Shown: in pieces, positions 7,311 to 14,004 of the stretch
How the letters are laid out: each line of letters begins with the position of its first letter
Position numbering within the stretch: the first letter of the stretch is position 1
Source: an uncultured Solirubrobacteraceae bacterium
GTDB lineage: Bacteria > Actinomycetota > Thermoleophilia > Solirubrobacterales > Solirubrobacteraceae
Direction: 5' to 3'
DNA length: 14,004 bases
Assembly (NCBI GenBank): GCA_955652215.1
Contig: CATPAX010000186.1
Location: 1 to 14,004, forward strand
Made by a program: the position numbers and the translations under genes
The notes under the pieces: generated by a model
Databases searched by the model: none
Told to the model about the DNA's origin: nothing
Seen by the model: only the letters and a program-made list of their open reading frames with translations

Positions 7311-7670
7311 ATGCGCACCCGTGAGACGGTCGTGGGCCCGGTGTTTGTCCTCGCCGGCATCCTGCACTTCGTGATCCCGAAGACCTATCAGCGGATTGTG
7401 CCTCCGTACCTACCGGCCCCCCGCGCACTCGTCTATGCCAGCGGGGCGGCCGAGGTCGCCGGTGGCCTCGGGCTGATGTCTCGAGCCTTGCGGCGGGCAG
7501 CGGGGTATTGGCTGATCGCCACGCTGGTCGCGGTGTTCCCGGCAAACGTGCACATGGCTCTGCATCCCGAGGACTTCCCCGAGGTGCCGGGGGGCGCGGC
7601 GGCGCTCTGGGTGAGGCTTCCGTTCCAGGGAATCCTCATCCACTGGGTCCTGCGCGCGATGAACCGTTAG
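7311..7670 (+). CDS. DoxX-like small integral membrane protein
   Basis: A 119-residue membrane protein starting MRTRETVVGP. Four hydrophobic segments are visible, at about residues 8-26, 38-57, 64-82 and 97-115. GILHFVIPKTYQRIVPPYLP, SGAAEVAGGLGL and the FPANVHMA motif (77-84) are typical of the DoxX-like family of unknown function common in bacteria. Some relatives are linked to thiosulfate:quinone oxidoreductase or oxidative-stress membrane complexes, but nothing here supports a specific role. The frame is open further upstream to 7245, but that extension overlaps the divergent pepP leader; ATG 7311 is directly followed by family sequence. The gene is divergent from pepP and 96 bases upstream of the VOC-TPR gene on the same strand. 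Confidence 0.82.
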   Translation: MRTRETVVGPVFVLAGILHFVIPKTYQRIVPPYLPAPRALVYASGAAEVAGGLGLMSRALRRAAGYWLIATLVAVFPANVHMALHPEDFPEVPGGAAALWVRLPFQGILIHWVLRAMNR

Positions 7671-7766
7671 ACAGGTGCTTCGGACGGCGAGCAACCGGCA
7701 GCTGGATGCCTAGCGCGGCGATCAAGTGGTAGACAAATGCCTCAGGTGCCACGAGCGAACGTCCAC

Positions 7767-8870
7767 ATGACCAACACGATCCCTGCGCTCCCGGTGCGCG
7801 ACGTGCCGGTGGCGGTGGGTCACTACCGGGATCGGTTTGGGTTCCACGCGCCCCACGCGGAGTCGGATTTCGCAGTTCTCGTTCGTGATGACGCCGTGCT
7901 GCATTTGTGGAGCGCGAGTGATGAGGGCTGGCGCTCGCGTGAGCACCTCGCCGCGCGGCCGATCTGTTCCGGTGCGGAATCGTTCCTCGCTGGGACGGCG
8001 AGCTGCCGGATCGAGGTCGAGGACGTTGATGCGTTGTTCGCCGAGCTCGAGCCTCAGGGTGTGCTGCACGAGGTCTCGCGGGCCGGGGCGCACGACACCG
8101 ACTTCGGCACCCGGGAATTCGCGACGGTCGACCTGGACGGCAACCTGCTGACCTTCTTTCGCTGGGAGAGCCAGACGGCTGCTGAGGCCGATCCAACAGC
8201 ACTGGGCGCGACAGGGCGAGCGAATACCGACCAGCGGATCGACCTAGCCAAGCAGCTCTACGAGCGGGCCGTGTGGGGTGGCGATGTCAGCGCGCTGCGG
8301 AGCGCCGATCGGGAGCTCGACAAAGTCGAGGCCGATCTCTCGCTGGCCCGCGGGCGGATCATTCACGCGCGCTTTCTCGATGAGGAAGTCGATGATCCTC
8401 AGGAGCTGGTGCTATTCGAGCGGTCCCTCCAGCTCTATCAAGCACTTGGTGACGCGCGCGGGGAGAGCGAGTCTCTGTTCTGGGTCGGGATCTTCCACCA
8501 GGTGGTCCGCGAGGACAACGACGCGGCGGTTCCCCTCTTCACCCGGTCCTACGAGCTCGCCACCCAGGTTGGCGACAAACTGACGCTCTCCTATGTGCTT
8601 CGTCATCTTGGAATAGCGGAGCACGCCGCTGGGCGATTCGACACGGCGCGCGCGCGACTCGAGGAGTCGGTGCAGCTTCGCCAGGAGCTTGGGCTCTTGC
8701 CCGGGGTAGCCGCGAACCTCGTTGGACTCGCCTACATCGCGGCAGCAGATGGCCGCCGTGACGATGTCCGCCCGTTGCTCGAAGAGGCTCGAGTGATCGC
8801 TGAGGCCAACGACGCTCACGGCATCCTGCGCTGGATCGAGGAAGCGCGCGACGCCTTGTTGACACCGTGA
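7767..8870 (+). CDS. VOC (glyoxalase/bleomycin-resistance) domain fused to a TPR domain
   Basis: Two unrelated modules share one uninterrupted 367-residue frame. Residues 3-133 form a vicinal-oxygen-chelate domain of the bleomycin-binding type: IPALPVRDVPVAVGHYRDRF at the start, VLHLW, CRIEVEDVDALFAEL in the middle and TREFATVDLDGNLLTFFRW at the end. Such domains sequester or modify small molecules, often as dimers. After a short linker, residues about 154-367 form a helical TPR domain: ARGRIIHARFLDEE, LFERSLQLYQALGDARGESE, RHLGIAEHAAGRFDTARARL and GVAANLVGLAYIAAADGR. I recall close relatives of this TPR part as stand-alone actinobacterial proteins. ATG 7767 begins at the conserved VOC strand. 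ATG 7737 would add ten residues and cannot be excluded; neither has a strong ribosome site. There is no signal peptide, so it should be cytosolic. The substrate and partner are unknown. It converges on hpt with a 10-base gap. Confidence 0.82.
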   Translation: MTNTIPALPVRDVPVAVGHYRDRFGFHAPHAESDFAVLVRDDAVLHLWSASDEGWRSREHLAARPICSGAESFLAGTASCRIEVEDVDALFAELEPQGVLHEVSRAGAHDTDFGTREFATVDLDGNLLTFFRWESQTAAEADPTALGATGRANTDQRIDLAKQLYERAVWGGDVSALRSADRELDKVEADLSLARGRIIHARFLDEEVDDPQELVLFERSLQLYQALGDARGESESLFWVGIFHQVVREDNDAAVPLFTRSYELATQVGDKLTLSYVLRHLGIAEHAAGRFDTARARLEESVQLRQELGLLPGVAANLVGLAYIAAADGRRDDVRPLLEEARVIAEANDAHGILRWIEEARDALLTP

Positions 8871-8882
8871 AGCGAGTCGCTT
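8870..8882. terminator. Short inverted repeat between convergent genes (weak terminator candidate)
   Basis: AAGCG (8870-8874) and CGCTT (8878-8882) form a 5-bp stem with a 3-base loop exactly where the VOC-TPR stop (8868-8870) and the hpt stop (8881-8883) face each other. There is no T-tract on either strand. It could serve both transcripts but is too short to be convincing. Confidence 0.2.
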
Positions 8883-9411
8883 ACGGGTCCAGTATCGCGA
8901 CGTACGGCAGACCGCGGTAGCGCTGCTGGTAGTCGAGGCCGTAGCCGACTACGAACTCGTTCGGGATCTCGAAACCAACGTATTTGACCGGCACGTCGAC
9001 GACGCGGGCATCGGGCTTGACCAGCAGCGCGCATACCTCGAGCGTCCGGGGGTTGCGGCCGCGGAGGCTGCGCAGCAGGTACCTGAGCGTCAGTCCGGTG
9101 TCGACGATGTCCTCCACGATCAGGACGTCCCGGCCCTGGATTGCGCTATCGAGGTCCTTCAGGATCCGCACCACGCCAGAGGACTTGGTCGCCGACCCGT
9201 ACGAGGAGACGGCCATGAAATCAAGCTCGACCGAGACATCCATCTGGCGCATCAGGTCCGAGACGAACAGCACCGCGCCTTTCAGCACGCCGATCAGCAC
9301 GAGATCCCGACCGGCATAGGCCTCAGTGAGCTCCGCTCCGAGCTCGCGGACGCGGCGGGTCAGATCCTCCTCGGATACCAGTACCCGTCCGATCGCGCTG
9401 TCGGTGCTCAC
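8881..9411 (-). CDS. hpt: Hypoxanthine(-guanine) phosphoribosyltransferase
   Basis: Converts hypoxanthine (and usually guanine) plus PRPP to IMP (GMP) in the cytosol. From GTG 9411 the protein has 176 residues, typical for bacterial Hpt. Visible motifs are GVLKGAVLFVSDLMR (41-55), the mobile loop MAVSSYGSATKSSG (66-79), the PRPP-binding signature VLIVEDIVDTGLTL (96-109) and the purine-binding stretch VKYVGFEIPNEFVVGYGLDY (143-162). The frame continues upstream to 9825, but that part is only antiphase sequence of the deaminase gene. The start is fixed by the family N-terminus, by AGGA (9418-9421) six bases upstream, and by a GTGA overlap with the stop of the deaminase gene, which implies translational coupling. 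This placement feeds hypoxanthine made by the upstream deaminase, directly or through the phosphorylase, straight into IMP. Confidence 0.95.
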   Translation of the reverse strand: MSTDSAIGRVLVSEEDLTRRVRELGAELTEAYAGRDLVLIGVLKGAVLFVSDLMRQMDVSVELDFMAVSSYGSATKSSGVVRILKDLDSAIQGRDVLIVEDIVDTGLTLRYLLRSLRGRNPRTLEVCALLVKPDARVVDVPVKYVGFEIPNEFVVGYGLDYQQRYRGLPYVAILDP

Positions 9412-9421
9412 GCGCGGTCCT
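9408..9421 (-). promoter_or_regulatory. GTGA stop/start overlap and ribosome-binding site for hpt
   Basis: On the minus strand the hpt start GTG (9411-9409) shares bases with the deaminase stop TGA (9410-9408). AGGA at 9421-9418 gives a Shine-Dalgarno match with a 6-base spacer. Together these set the hpt start and point to coupled translation of the two genes. Confidence 0.7.
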
Positions 9422-10400
9422 GCCGCTGAGCTCTCCGGAGATTGTCTCGCAGCCTGGCCTTCAGCTCGTCGTCGCAAAACGCGGCCTCGATCGCGGTGCG
9501 AGTGATGTTGCGAAGCGCGTCCTCGCTTAGCCCCATGCGCTCGGCGCAGACCGCGTACTCCCCGCCAATGGTCGCGCCGAAGTACGGCGGGTCGTCGGAG
9601 CCGAGCGTCAGCTTGACCCCTGCATCGAGCAACCGCGGCAGCGGATGCTCTTCGTAGCTGCCGAAGACGCCCAGGACGACGTTGCTCGTCGGGCAGGTAT
9701 CGAGCACGATCTCCCGAGCCGCAAGCTCCTTCACCAGCCCGGGATCCTCGATCGCCCGAACGCCGTGGTCGATCCGCGTGACCGGGAGCGTCAGCGCCGA
9801 GCGAACGCTCTCCGGCCCCGCCCACTCACCGGCGTGGACCGTGCAGCCAAGACCGGCCGAGGCGGCGATCGCATAGGGCTCGGCGAAGTCGGCGGCCGGA
9901 GTGGTCTCCTCGCCGGCCATCGAGAACCCCACCACGTATGGGTGCGGCCGGTCCGCTGCGTGGCGCGCAACTCGAAGAGCCTGCTCGACGCCGAAGTGCT
10001 TGACGGCCGAGATCAGGATGCGCCCCTCGATCTGGCAGTCGCGGCGGGCGTCGTCGATTCCCTGGGCGATTCCGTTCAGGTGCTCCTCGTCGGTCAGACC
10101 GACCAGACGCGCGTGGTCCGGCGATGCGGTCAGCTCGACGTAGATGGCGCCGTCGCGCGCACAGCTGCACAGATATTCGTAGGTGATGTCCCGATAGTCC
10201 TCGGCCGTGCGGATCACGCTTGCGGCCAGGTCATAGGTGCGCAGGAAATCGAGGAAGTCGGTAAACCGGAAGCGCCCGTCATTGCCGAGCATCCGGGCCG
10301 GAACTGGGAGGCCATTGCGTGTCGCCATGCGATGTACGAGCTCAGGGGGTGCGGTTCCCTCGAGGTGGACGTGCAACTCTGCCTTCGGGACGGTCTCCAT
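9408..10400 (-). CDS. add: Adenosine deaminase family protein (adenosine or adenine deaminase)
   Basis: A 330-residue zinc amidohydrolase of the adenosine/AMP deaminase family. Zinc and catalytic residues are all present: His10 and His12 in PKAELHVHLEG, His189 and Glu192 in CTVHAGEWAGPES, His212 in TRIDHGVRAIED, and Asp269/Asp270 in LGSDDPPYFG. The reaction replaces the 6-amino group of a purine with oxygen: adenosine to inosine, or adenine to hypoxanthine. Most adenosine deaminases read RIGHG where this has RIDHG, a form I associate with adenine deaminases. The HAGEWAGPESVR stretch is more like adenosine deaminase, and aminofutalosine deaminases also belong here. The substrate is therefore not settled, and the gene symbol is provisional. 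ATG 10400 fits the family N-terminus exactly. It is divergent from the SDR epimerase and overlaps hpt by four bases, consistent with purine salvage. Confidence 0.9.
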   Translation of the reverse strand: METVPKAELHVHLEGTAPPELVHRMATRNGLPVPARMLGNDGRFRFTDFLDFLRTYDLAASVIRTAEDYRDITYEYLCSCARDGAIYVELTASPDHARLVGLTDEEHLNGIAQGIDDARRDCQIEGRILISAVKHFGVEQALRVARHAADRPHPYVVGFSMAGEETTPAADFAEPYAIAASAGLGCTVHAGEWAGPESVRSALTLPVTRIDHGVRAIEDPGLVKELAAREIVLDTCPTSNVVLGVFGSYEEHPLPRLLDAGVKLTLGSDDPPYFGATIGGEYAVCAERMGLSEDALRNITRTAIEAAFCDDELKARLRDNLRRAQRQDRA

Positions 10401-10476
10401 CGGGCCGGATGTTTATCAGGCGCTCAGGGAAGCCGCCCGGCTCTCGCGTTCGGTCCTGAGCCGGGAACGTTCTGCT

Positions 10477-11466
10477 ATGCCTCGGGAGGTGAGGATTCTG
10501 GTCACGGGCAGCTCGGGTCACCTCGGCGAGGCCCTGGTCCGCCGCCTCCGTGAGGACTCCCATGAGGTCGTGGGACTCGACGTCCTCGAGTCAGGGTCTA
10601 CGGATGTGGTGGGATCGATTTCCGACCGGGCCTGCGTGCGAACGTGCATCTCCGGCGCCGATGCGGTGCTCCACGGCGCCACGCTCCACAAGCCCCACGT
10701 GCAATCGCACGAGCGTGCCGACTTCGTGCAGACGAACGTGATCGGCACCCTTCACCTGCTGGAGGAGGCAGCGGCGGCTGGGGTGAGCCGCTTCGTCTTC
10801 ACCAGTACCACCAGTGCCTTTGGTCGCGCACTCTCGCCGGCCGGCGGAGCCCCGGCGGCCTGGATCACCGAGGACGTCGCGCCGGTCCCCCGCAATATCT
10901 ACGGCGCCACCAAGACCGCGGCCGAGGATCTGTGCCAGCTGATCTGGCGAGACCACGGCCTGCCATGCCTGATCCTGCGCACGTCGCGGTTCTTCCCGGA
11001 GCCTGACGACCGCGACGAGGTCCGCAGCGCCTACGAGGACATGAACATCAAGGTCAACGAGCTGCTCTACCGCCGAGTCGATCTCGAGGACGTGGTCGCT
11101 GCGCACCAGCTCGCCTTGGAGCGAGCGCCGGAGATCGGGTTTGGCCGCTACGTCATCAGCGCCACGACGCCATTCACCCCAGAGGACCTGACCGCGATCC
11201 GCACGGACCTCCCGGCGGTCGTGCAGCGCGTCTGTCCGGGTTACGAGGTGCTCTACGCCGAGCGGGGCTGGAAGATGTTCCCGTCGATCGAGCGCGTGTA
11301 CGTCAACGAGCGCGCGCGACGCGAGCTCGGGTGGTCGCCTCGGTATGACTTCGCCCACGCGGTTGAGAGCCTGAGTGAAGGCGTGGATCCGCGTAGCGCA
11401 CTCGCGCGGGAGATCGGAGCCAAGGGCTACCACGCCGAGTCGACCGGCGTCTACACCGTGCGTTAG
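10477..11466 (+). CDS. NAD(P)-dependent epimerase/dehydratase (extended SDR)
   Basis: A 329-residue extended short-chain dehydrogenase/reductase. The Rossmann nucleotide site is ILVTGSSGHLG (7-17) followed by the acidic VVGLDV (31-36), which favours NAD. The active site is STTSAF (110-115) with the catalytic pair Tyr142/Lys146 in IYGATKTAAEDL. LRTSRFFPEP and the VDLEDVVAAH stretch match sugar-nucleotide epimerases (UDP-glucose 4-epimerase group). The substrate cannot be read from sequence; nucleotide-sugar epimerase or reductase is the likely class. The frame is open back to 10237, but that would run antisense through the start of the deaminase gene. ATG 10477 lies four codons before the Rossmann strand. 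The gene lies on the opposite strand between the two salvage operons, converging on deoA (42 bases apart). Confidence 0.85.
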   Translation: MPREVRILVTGSSGHLGEALVRRLREDSHEVVGLDVLESGSTDVVGSISDRACVRTCISGADAVLHGATLHKPHVQSHERADFVQTNVIGTLHLLEEAAAAGVSRFVFTSTTSAFGRALSPAGGAPAAWITEDVAPVPRNIYGATKTAAEDLCQLIWRDHGLPCLILRTSRFFPEPDDRDEVRSAYEDMNIKVNELLYRRVDLEDVVAAHQLALERAPEIGFGRYVISATTPFTPEDLTAIRTDLPAVVQRVCPGYEVLYAERGWKMFPSIERVYVNERARRELGWSPRYDFAHAVESLSEGVDPRSALAREIGAKGYHAESTGVYTVR

Positions 11467-11467
11467 C

Positions 11468-11484
11468 GGCTCGTGCCCCGAGCC
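11468..11484. terminator. GC hairpin between convergent epimerase and deoA genes
   Basis: GGCTCG (11468-11473) and CGAGCC (11479-11484) form a 6-bp stem with a 5-base loop, two bases after the epimerase stop and 24 bases beyond the deoA stop. It lacks a T-tract on either strand, so if it acts it would be as a bidirectional hairpin typical of GC-rich actinobacteria. Confidence 0.35.
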
Positions 11485-11508
11485 ATGAATCCGCTGCGAT
11501 TCGAGCGC

Positions 11509-12828
11509 CTAGCGGACTGACTCGAGTATCGGATCGGGGATTTCGGGGGCCGTGTCACCGACCGCATACGCGGCGCGCACCGCCTCCGCGGCGCTCTCGA
11601 AGCTGTCCTCGTCGCGCGCGTGAACTATGGCCAGCGGCCGCTCACCGGCTCCGACGCCCTCGCCCAGCGCCGCAACCTGGGTCAGGCCAACGCTGTGATC
11701 GACTTTGTCGGTCTCCCTCGCTCGCCCGCCGCCCAGCCTGATGATCGCGACGCCCACCGCGCGTCCGTCGATCGCGGTCACGATTCCAGCCTCCGACGGC
11801 GGCACCTCCCGGACAACGGCGGACCTTGGTAGGTGACTGTCAGGGTCCTCGACTAGATCCGAGGGCCCTCCGAGCTCAGCGACCATCGCGCTGAAGCGCT
11901 CGGCCGCGGCTCCGCTGTCGAGCGCGCGCTCAACTGCCGAGCGTGCACTGTCCGAAGACGATTCGACGCCCCCCAGGACCAGCAGCTCGCCGCTGAGGGC
12001 GACCGTAACCTCCCGGAGGCGCTCGTCGCTCGCCGCTCCCGTGAGGTGGTCGATCGACTCGCGAACCTCCACCGCATTGCCCGCGGTGCGACCGAGTACC
12101 TGATCCATGTCGGTCAGAAGGGCCACGGTCGGCAGGCCATTTCCTCCCGCAACCTCAACCAGTGCCTGTGCCAGCTCGCGGGCGTCGTCACGATCGCGGA
12201 ACATCGCGCCCGATCCGACCTTCACGTCCATCACGAGCGCCTCGAGCCCCGCGGCGAGCTTCTTGGACAGGATCGAGGCGACGATCAACGGCAGCGACTC
12301 GACCGTCCCGGTGGCGTCACGGATCGCGTAGAGCCGGCGGTCGGCGGGCGCCAGCCGCGCGGTCTGTCCGACGATCGCGCACCCGACACGCCCCACGACC
12401 TCGCGCAGGCGATCGGGCTCGATGGCCACGTCGTAGCCCGGGATCGCCTCGAGCTTGTCGAGCGTCCCACCCGTATGCCCGAGCCCGCGGCCCGAGATCA
12501 TTGGCACCGCTCCCCCGCACGCAGCGACGATCGGCGCCAGCAGCAGGCTCACCTTATCGCCGACCCCGCCCGTGGAGTGCTTGTCAAGGACGGGACCGCC
12601 GAGCTCAGCGCCGCTCCAATCGAGCACGGTGCCGGAATGCGTCATCGCACCCGTGAGAGCAACGCGCTCGGCCGCTGTCATCCCCCTCCAGACGATCGCC
12701 ATCGCCAGCGCGCCGACCTGAGCGTCGGTCACGCTGCCGTCGGCGATCCCCGTGACGAGCTGCTGGATCTCGTCTTCTGAGAGCTCCTCCCCTCCCCGCT
12801 TTCGTCTGATGAGCTCAGCTGCGAGCAT
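11509..12828 (-). CDS. deoA: Thymidine phosphorylase (or pyrimidine-nucleoside phosphorylase)
   Basis: Cleaves thymidine or deoxyuridine (possibly uridine too) with phosphate to the base and (deoxy)ribose 1-phosphate. It has 439 residues from ATG 12828, against 440 for E. coli DeoA. The family signature SGRGLGHTGGTLDKLEA (112-128) and the phosphate loop DKHSTGGVGDKVSL (82-95) are intact. His84, Arg170, Ser185 and Lys189 correspond, one residue offset, to the E. coli substrate-binding set His85, Arg171, Ser186 and Lys190. The C-terminal domain carries VGVAIIRLGGGRARETDKVD. TP and the broader Pdp enzyme cannot be separated by eye; with cdd upstream, uridine cleavage would make sense. The frame is open to 12876, but the extra 16 residues lie within the upstream phosphorylase gene. 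ATG 12828 has GGAG just upstream and overlaps that gene's stop by 14 bases, so the two are cotranscribed. Confidence 0.95.
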   Translation of the reverse strand: MLAAELIRRKRGGEELSEDEIQQLVTGIADGSVTDAQVGALAMAIVWRGMTAAERVALTGAMTHSGTVLDWSGAELGGPVLDKHSTGGVGDKVSLLLAPIVAACGGAVPMISGRGLGHTGGTLDKLEAIPGYDVAIEPDRLREVVGRVGCAIVGQTARLAPADRRLYAIRDATGTVESLPLIVASILSKKLAAGLEALVMDVKVGSGAMFRDRDDARELAQALVEVAGGNGLPTVALLTDMDQVLGRTAGNAVEVRESIDHLTGAASDERLREVTVALSGELLVLGGVESSSDSARSAVERALDSGAAAERFSAMVAELGGPSDLVEDPDSHLPRSAVVREVPPSEAGIVTAIDGRAVGVAIIRLGGGRARETDKVDHSVGLTQVAALGEGVGAGERPLAIVHARDEDSFESAAEAVRAAYAVGDTAPEIPDPILESVR

Positions 12829-13633
12829 CGGCTCCGATCCGCTCGAGAAAGCGCAGCAGCAGGCGCGATAGATCATCCGCCGCGCGCTCGGCGTCGCGCA
12901 GGGTCTGTTCGTGGCTGAGCGGCTCGTCGCTCAGGCCCTCGGCGAAGTTGGTGATCACCGACACGGCCGCCACGCGCAGGCCACAGTGCCGAGCGACGAT
13001 CGTCTCGTGGACGGTCGACATCCCGACGGCGTCCGCGCCGAGCACGCTGAAGGCGCGGATCTCCGCGGGGGTCTCGAAGGCCGGACCGCTCACCGCCAGG
13101 TACACGCCCTCTGAGAGAGCGATCTCGAGCTCCTGCGCCGCGTACTGGAGCTCGAGGCGAAGGGCGGGGTCGTAGGCGTCGCGCAGCGACGGGAATCGCG
13201 GGCCGAGCTCCGGATCGTTTGGACCGGTGAGCACGTTCACCCCCGACAGGTTGATGTGGTCGGTGATCGCCATCAGGCTGCCCGGACCCACGTCGCGCCG
13301 CAGCGATCCTGCGGCGTTGGTCAGCACGAGGATCTCGGCTCCCGCAGCCCGCAGTGCACGAACCGGTACGCGCAGGGCGTCGAGGTCGCCGCCCTCGTAG
13401 ACGTGCGCCCGTCCCTGGAGCACTGTCACCGGCACGCCCGCGACCTGGCCGAGGATCGCCTGGCCGGCATGGCCCGCAACGGTCGGCTTCGGGAACCCGG
13501 GTAGTTCCTCGTAGCCGACAACCACCCGGTCTTCGACCGCATCGGCCACCGCCCCCAGACCTGAACCGAGCACTACGCCCACGCGCGGCGGCGCTCCCGC
13601 GCGTTCCGCGAGTACGGAGGCCGCCGCGTTCAT
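12815..13633 (-). CDS. punA: Purine nucleoside phosphorylase (trimeric PNP/MTAP family)
   Basis: Phosphorolysis of (deoxy)inosine and (deoxy)guanosine to base and sugar 1-phosphate. The 272 residues match the trimeric, 6-oxopurine-specific PNP class: GSGLG (23-27), GHAG (54-57), QGRAHVYEG (73-81), TNAAGSL (105-111), GPAFETPAEIR (183-193, with purine-binding Glu187), GADAVGMSTVHE (199-210) and the purine-contacting Asn229 in VITNFAEG. Glu187 and Asn229 correspond to the Glu/Asn pair that gives 6-oxopurine specificity in mammalian PNP, so adenosine should be a poor substrate and must first be deaminated, which explains the nearby deaminase. ATG 13633 overlaps the cdd stop (ATGA) and has a strong GAGGAG ribosome site. 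The 3' end overlaps deoA by 14 bases. Confidence 0.94.
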   Translation of the reverse strand: MNAAASVLAERAGAPPRVGVVLGSGLGAVADAVEDRVVVGYEELPGFPKPTVAGHAGQAILGQVAGVPVTVLQGRAHVYEGGDLDALRVPVRALRAAGAEILVLTNAAGSLRRDVGPGSLMAITDHINLSGVNVLTGPNDPELGPRFPSLRDAYDPALRLELQYAAQELEIALSEGVYLAVSGPAFETPAEIRAFSVLGADAVGMSTVHETIVARHCGLRVAAVSVITNFAEGLSDEPLSHEQTLRDAERAADDLSRLLLRFLERIGADARS

Positions 13634-14004
13634 GACTCGAGCTCCTCGCGACCGAACGACAGGGGGAGCAGCTCGGCGAGCGTTGTGGTCTGCGGCGTGT
13701 CCCCGGGTCGTCCGAGGTGTACTGGGGTTTCAGGGCTCCCGAACTCGGCCAGCCGCTGGCGGCATCCCCCGCACGGAGGGCAGTGCTCGAGCCGTTCGGC
13801 GACCACCGCGACGGCGGTGATCGCCGACTCTCCGGCCGCAACGAGCGCCCCAAGCGCCGAAGCCTCTGCGCACGCCCCCTGGGGATAGGCGGCGTTCTCG
13901 ATGTTCGCCCCGGCATAGATCGCGCCGCTTCGCCCTCGCACTGCCGCGCCGACCTTGAATCCGGAGTAGGGCGCGTAGGCGTTGCGCATCGCGGCGTCGG
14001 CTGA
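13630..14004 (-). CDS. cdd: Cytidine deaminase (partial, start beyond the window)
   Basis: Deaminates cytidine and deoxycytidine to uridine and deoxyuridine in the cytosol, supplying the downstream pyrimidine phosphorylase. Visible motifs are NAYAPYSGFKVGAA, the substrate-binding NIENAAYPQGACAEASAL (zinc-ligand Cys and catalytic Glu in CAE) and PPCGGCRQ with the two further zinc cysteines. This is the small homotetrameric class with three zinc cysteines, normally about 130 residues. The ATG at 13989 would start within the first conserved helix. The frame stays open to the edge and reads SADAA before it, as in complete family members, so a few N-terminal residues are probably missing from the window. 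It overlaps the phosphorylase gene by four bases and is the first visible gene of this operon. Confidence 0.94.
   Translation of the reverse strand, partial: SADAAMRNAYAPYSGFKVGAAVRGRSGAIYAGANIENAAYPQGACAEASALGALVAAGESAITAVAVVAERLEHCPPCGGCRQRLAEFGSPETPVHLGRPGDTPQTTTLAELLPLSFGREELES
13642..13647 (-). promoter_or_regulatory. Strong Shine-Dalgarno site for the purine nucleoside phosphorylase
   Basis: GAGGAG on the minus strand lies eight bases before ATG 13633, inside the end of cdd. Combined with the ATGA overlap it fixes the start and implies efficient reinitiation after cdd. Confidence 0.7.

Noticed and set aside
9645..10553. 302-codon plus-strand open frame covering the deaminase gene
   Set aside because: Antisense to an add-family gene with all its motifs. 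The translation has no family pattern, and long antisense frames are expected at this GC content.
10591..11433. 280-codon minus-strand frame antisense to the SDR epimerase
   Set aside because: A shadow of a gene with intact Rossmann and YxxxK motifs. No protein family features.
12873..13916. 347-codon minus-strand frame across the phosphorylase and cdd genes
   Set aside because: A different frame of the same strand as two clearly identified enzymes. The product is arginine- and glycine-rich and lacks any domain.
1..14004. Search for tRNA, rRNA, CRISPR arrays, transposases, integrases, attachment repeats or toxin-antitoxin pairs
   Set aside because: By eye I found no cloverleaf-like sequence, regularly spaced repeat, transposase or recombinase motif. 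Genes cover nearly the whole window and no gene-free stretch exceeds 300 bases.

Overview
This GC-rich, gene-dense window reads as chromosomal DNA of a high-GC actinobacterium. The best guess is class Thermoleophilia (Solirubrobacterales/Gaiellales-like), from family-level resemblance recalled from memory: a secreted D-glucuronyl C5-epimerase with an Ig-like tail, the conserved end of an ArnT-like glycosyltransferase, a DoxX-like protein, and a two-HD-domain phosphodiesterase. This placement is inference. I see no RNA gene, CRISPR array, insertion sequence, integrase or phage gene.

Layout. Bases 2-94 are the last codons of a SpoIIE/PP2C-type phosphatase. Bases about 96-811 hold the decayed C-terminal end of a membrane glycosyltransferase (pseudogene, at least one and probably three frame changes). 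On the minus strand lie a lipoprotein PHB-depolymerase-type esterase (start 2773) and a Vgb-type beta-propeller (798-1739). The esterase frame has no stop where its domain ends and runs about 320 bases into the propeller gene. Divergent from the esterase is a secreted glucuronyl C5-epimerase (2910-4430), whose stop codon overlaps that of the convergent HD-GYP phosphodiesterase (4427-5794). Upstream of that, on the same strand, is an M24 aminopeptidase P (5907-7229), divergent from a DoxX-like membrane protein (7311-7670), which is followed by a VOC-TPR fusion protein (7767-8870).

The right third is nucleoside salvage. On the minus strand, cdd - purine nucleoside phosphorylase - thymidine phosphorylase (14004 to 11509) overlap head to tail, as do adenosine/adenine deaminase and hypoxanthine phosphoribosyltransferase (10400 to 8881). 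A plus-strand NAD-dependent epimerase (10477-11466) sits between the two sets. Together the enzymes deaminate cytidine and adenosine (or adenine), cleave purine and pyrimidine nucleosides with phosphate, and return hypoxanthine or guanine to IMP or GMP.

I did not find a convincing new defence or mobile system. The places most worth a second look are the out-of-frame esterase/propeller join, the VOC-TPR fusion, the secreted C5-epimerase paired with a lipoprotein esterase, and the RIDHGV motif in the deaminase, which leaves its substrate open.
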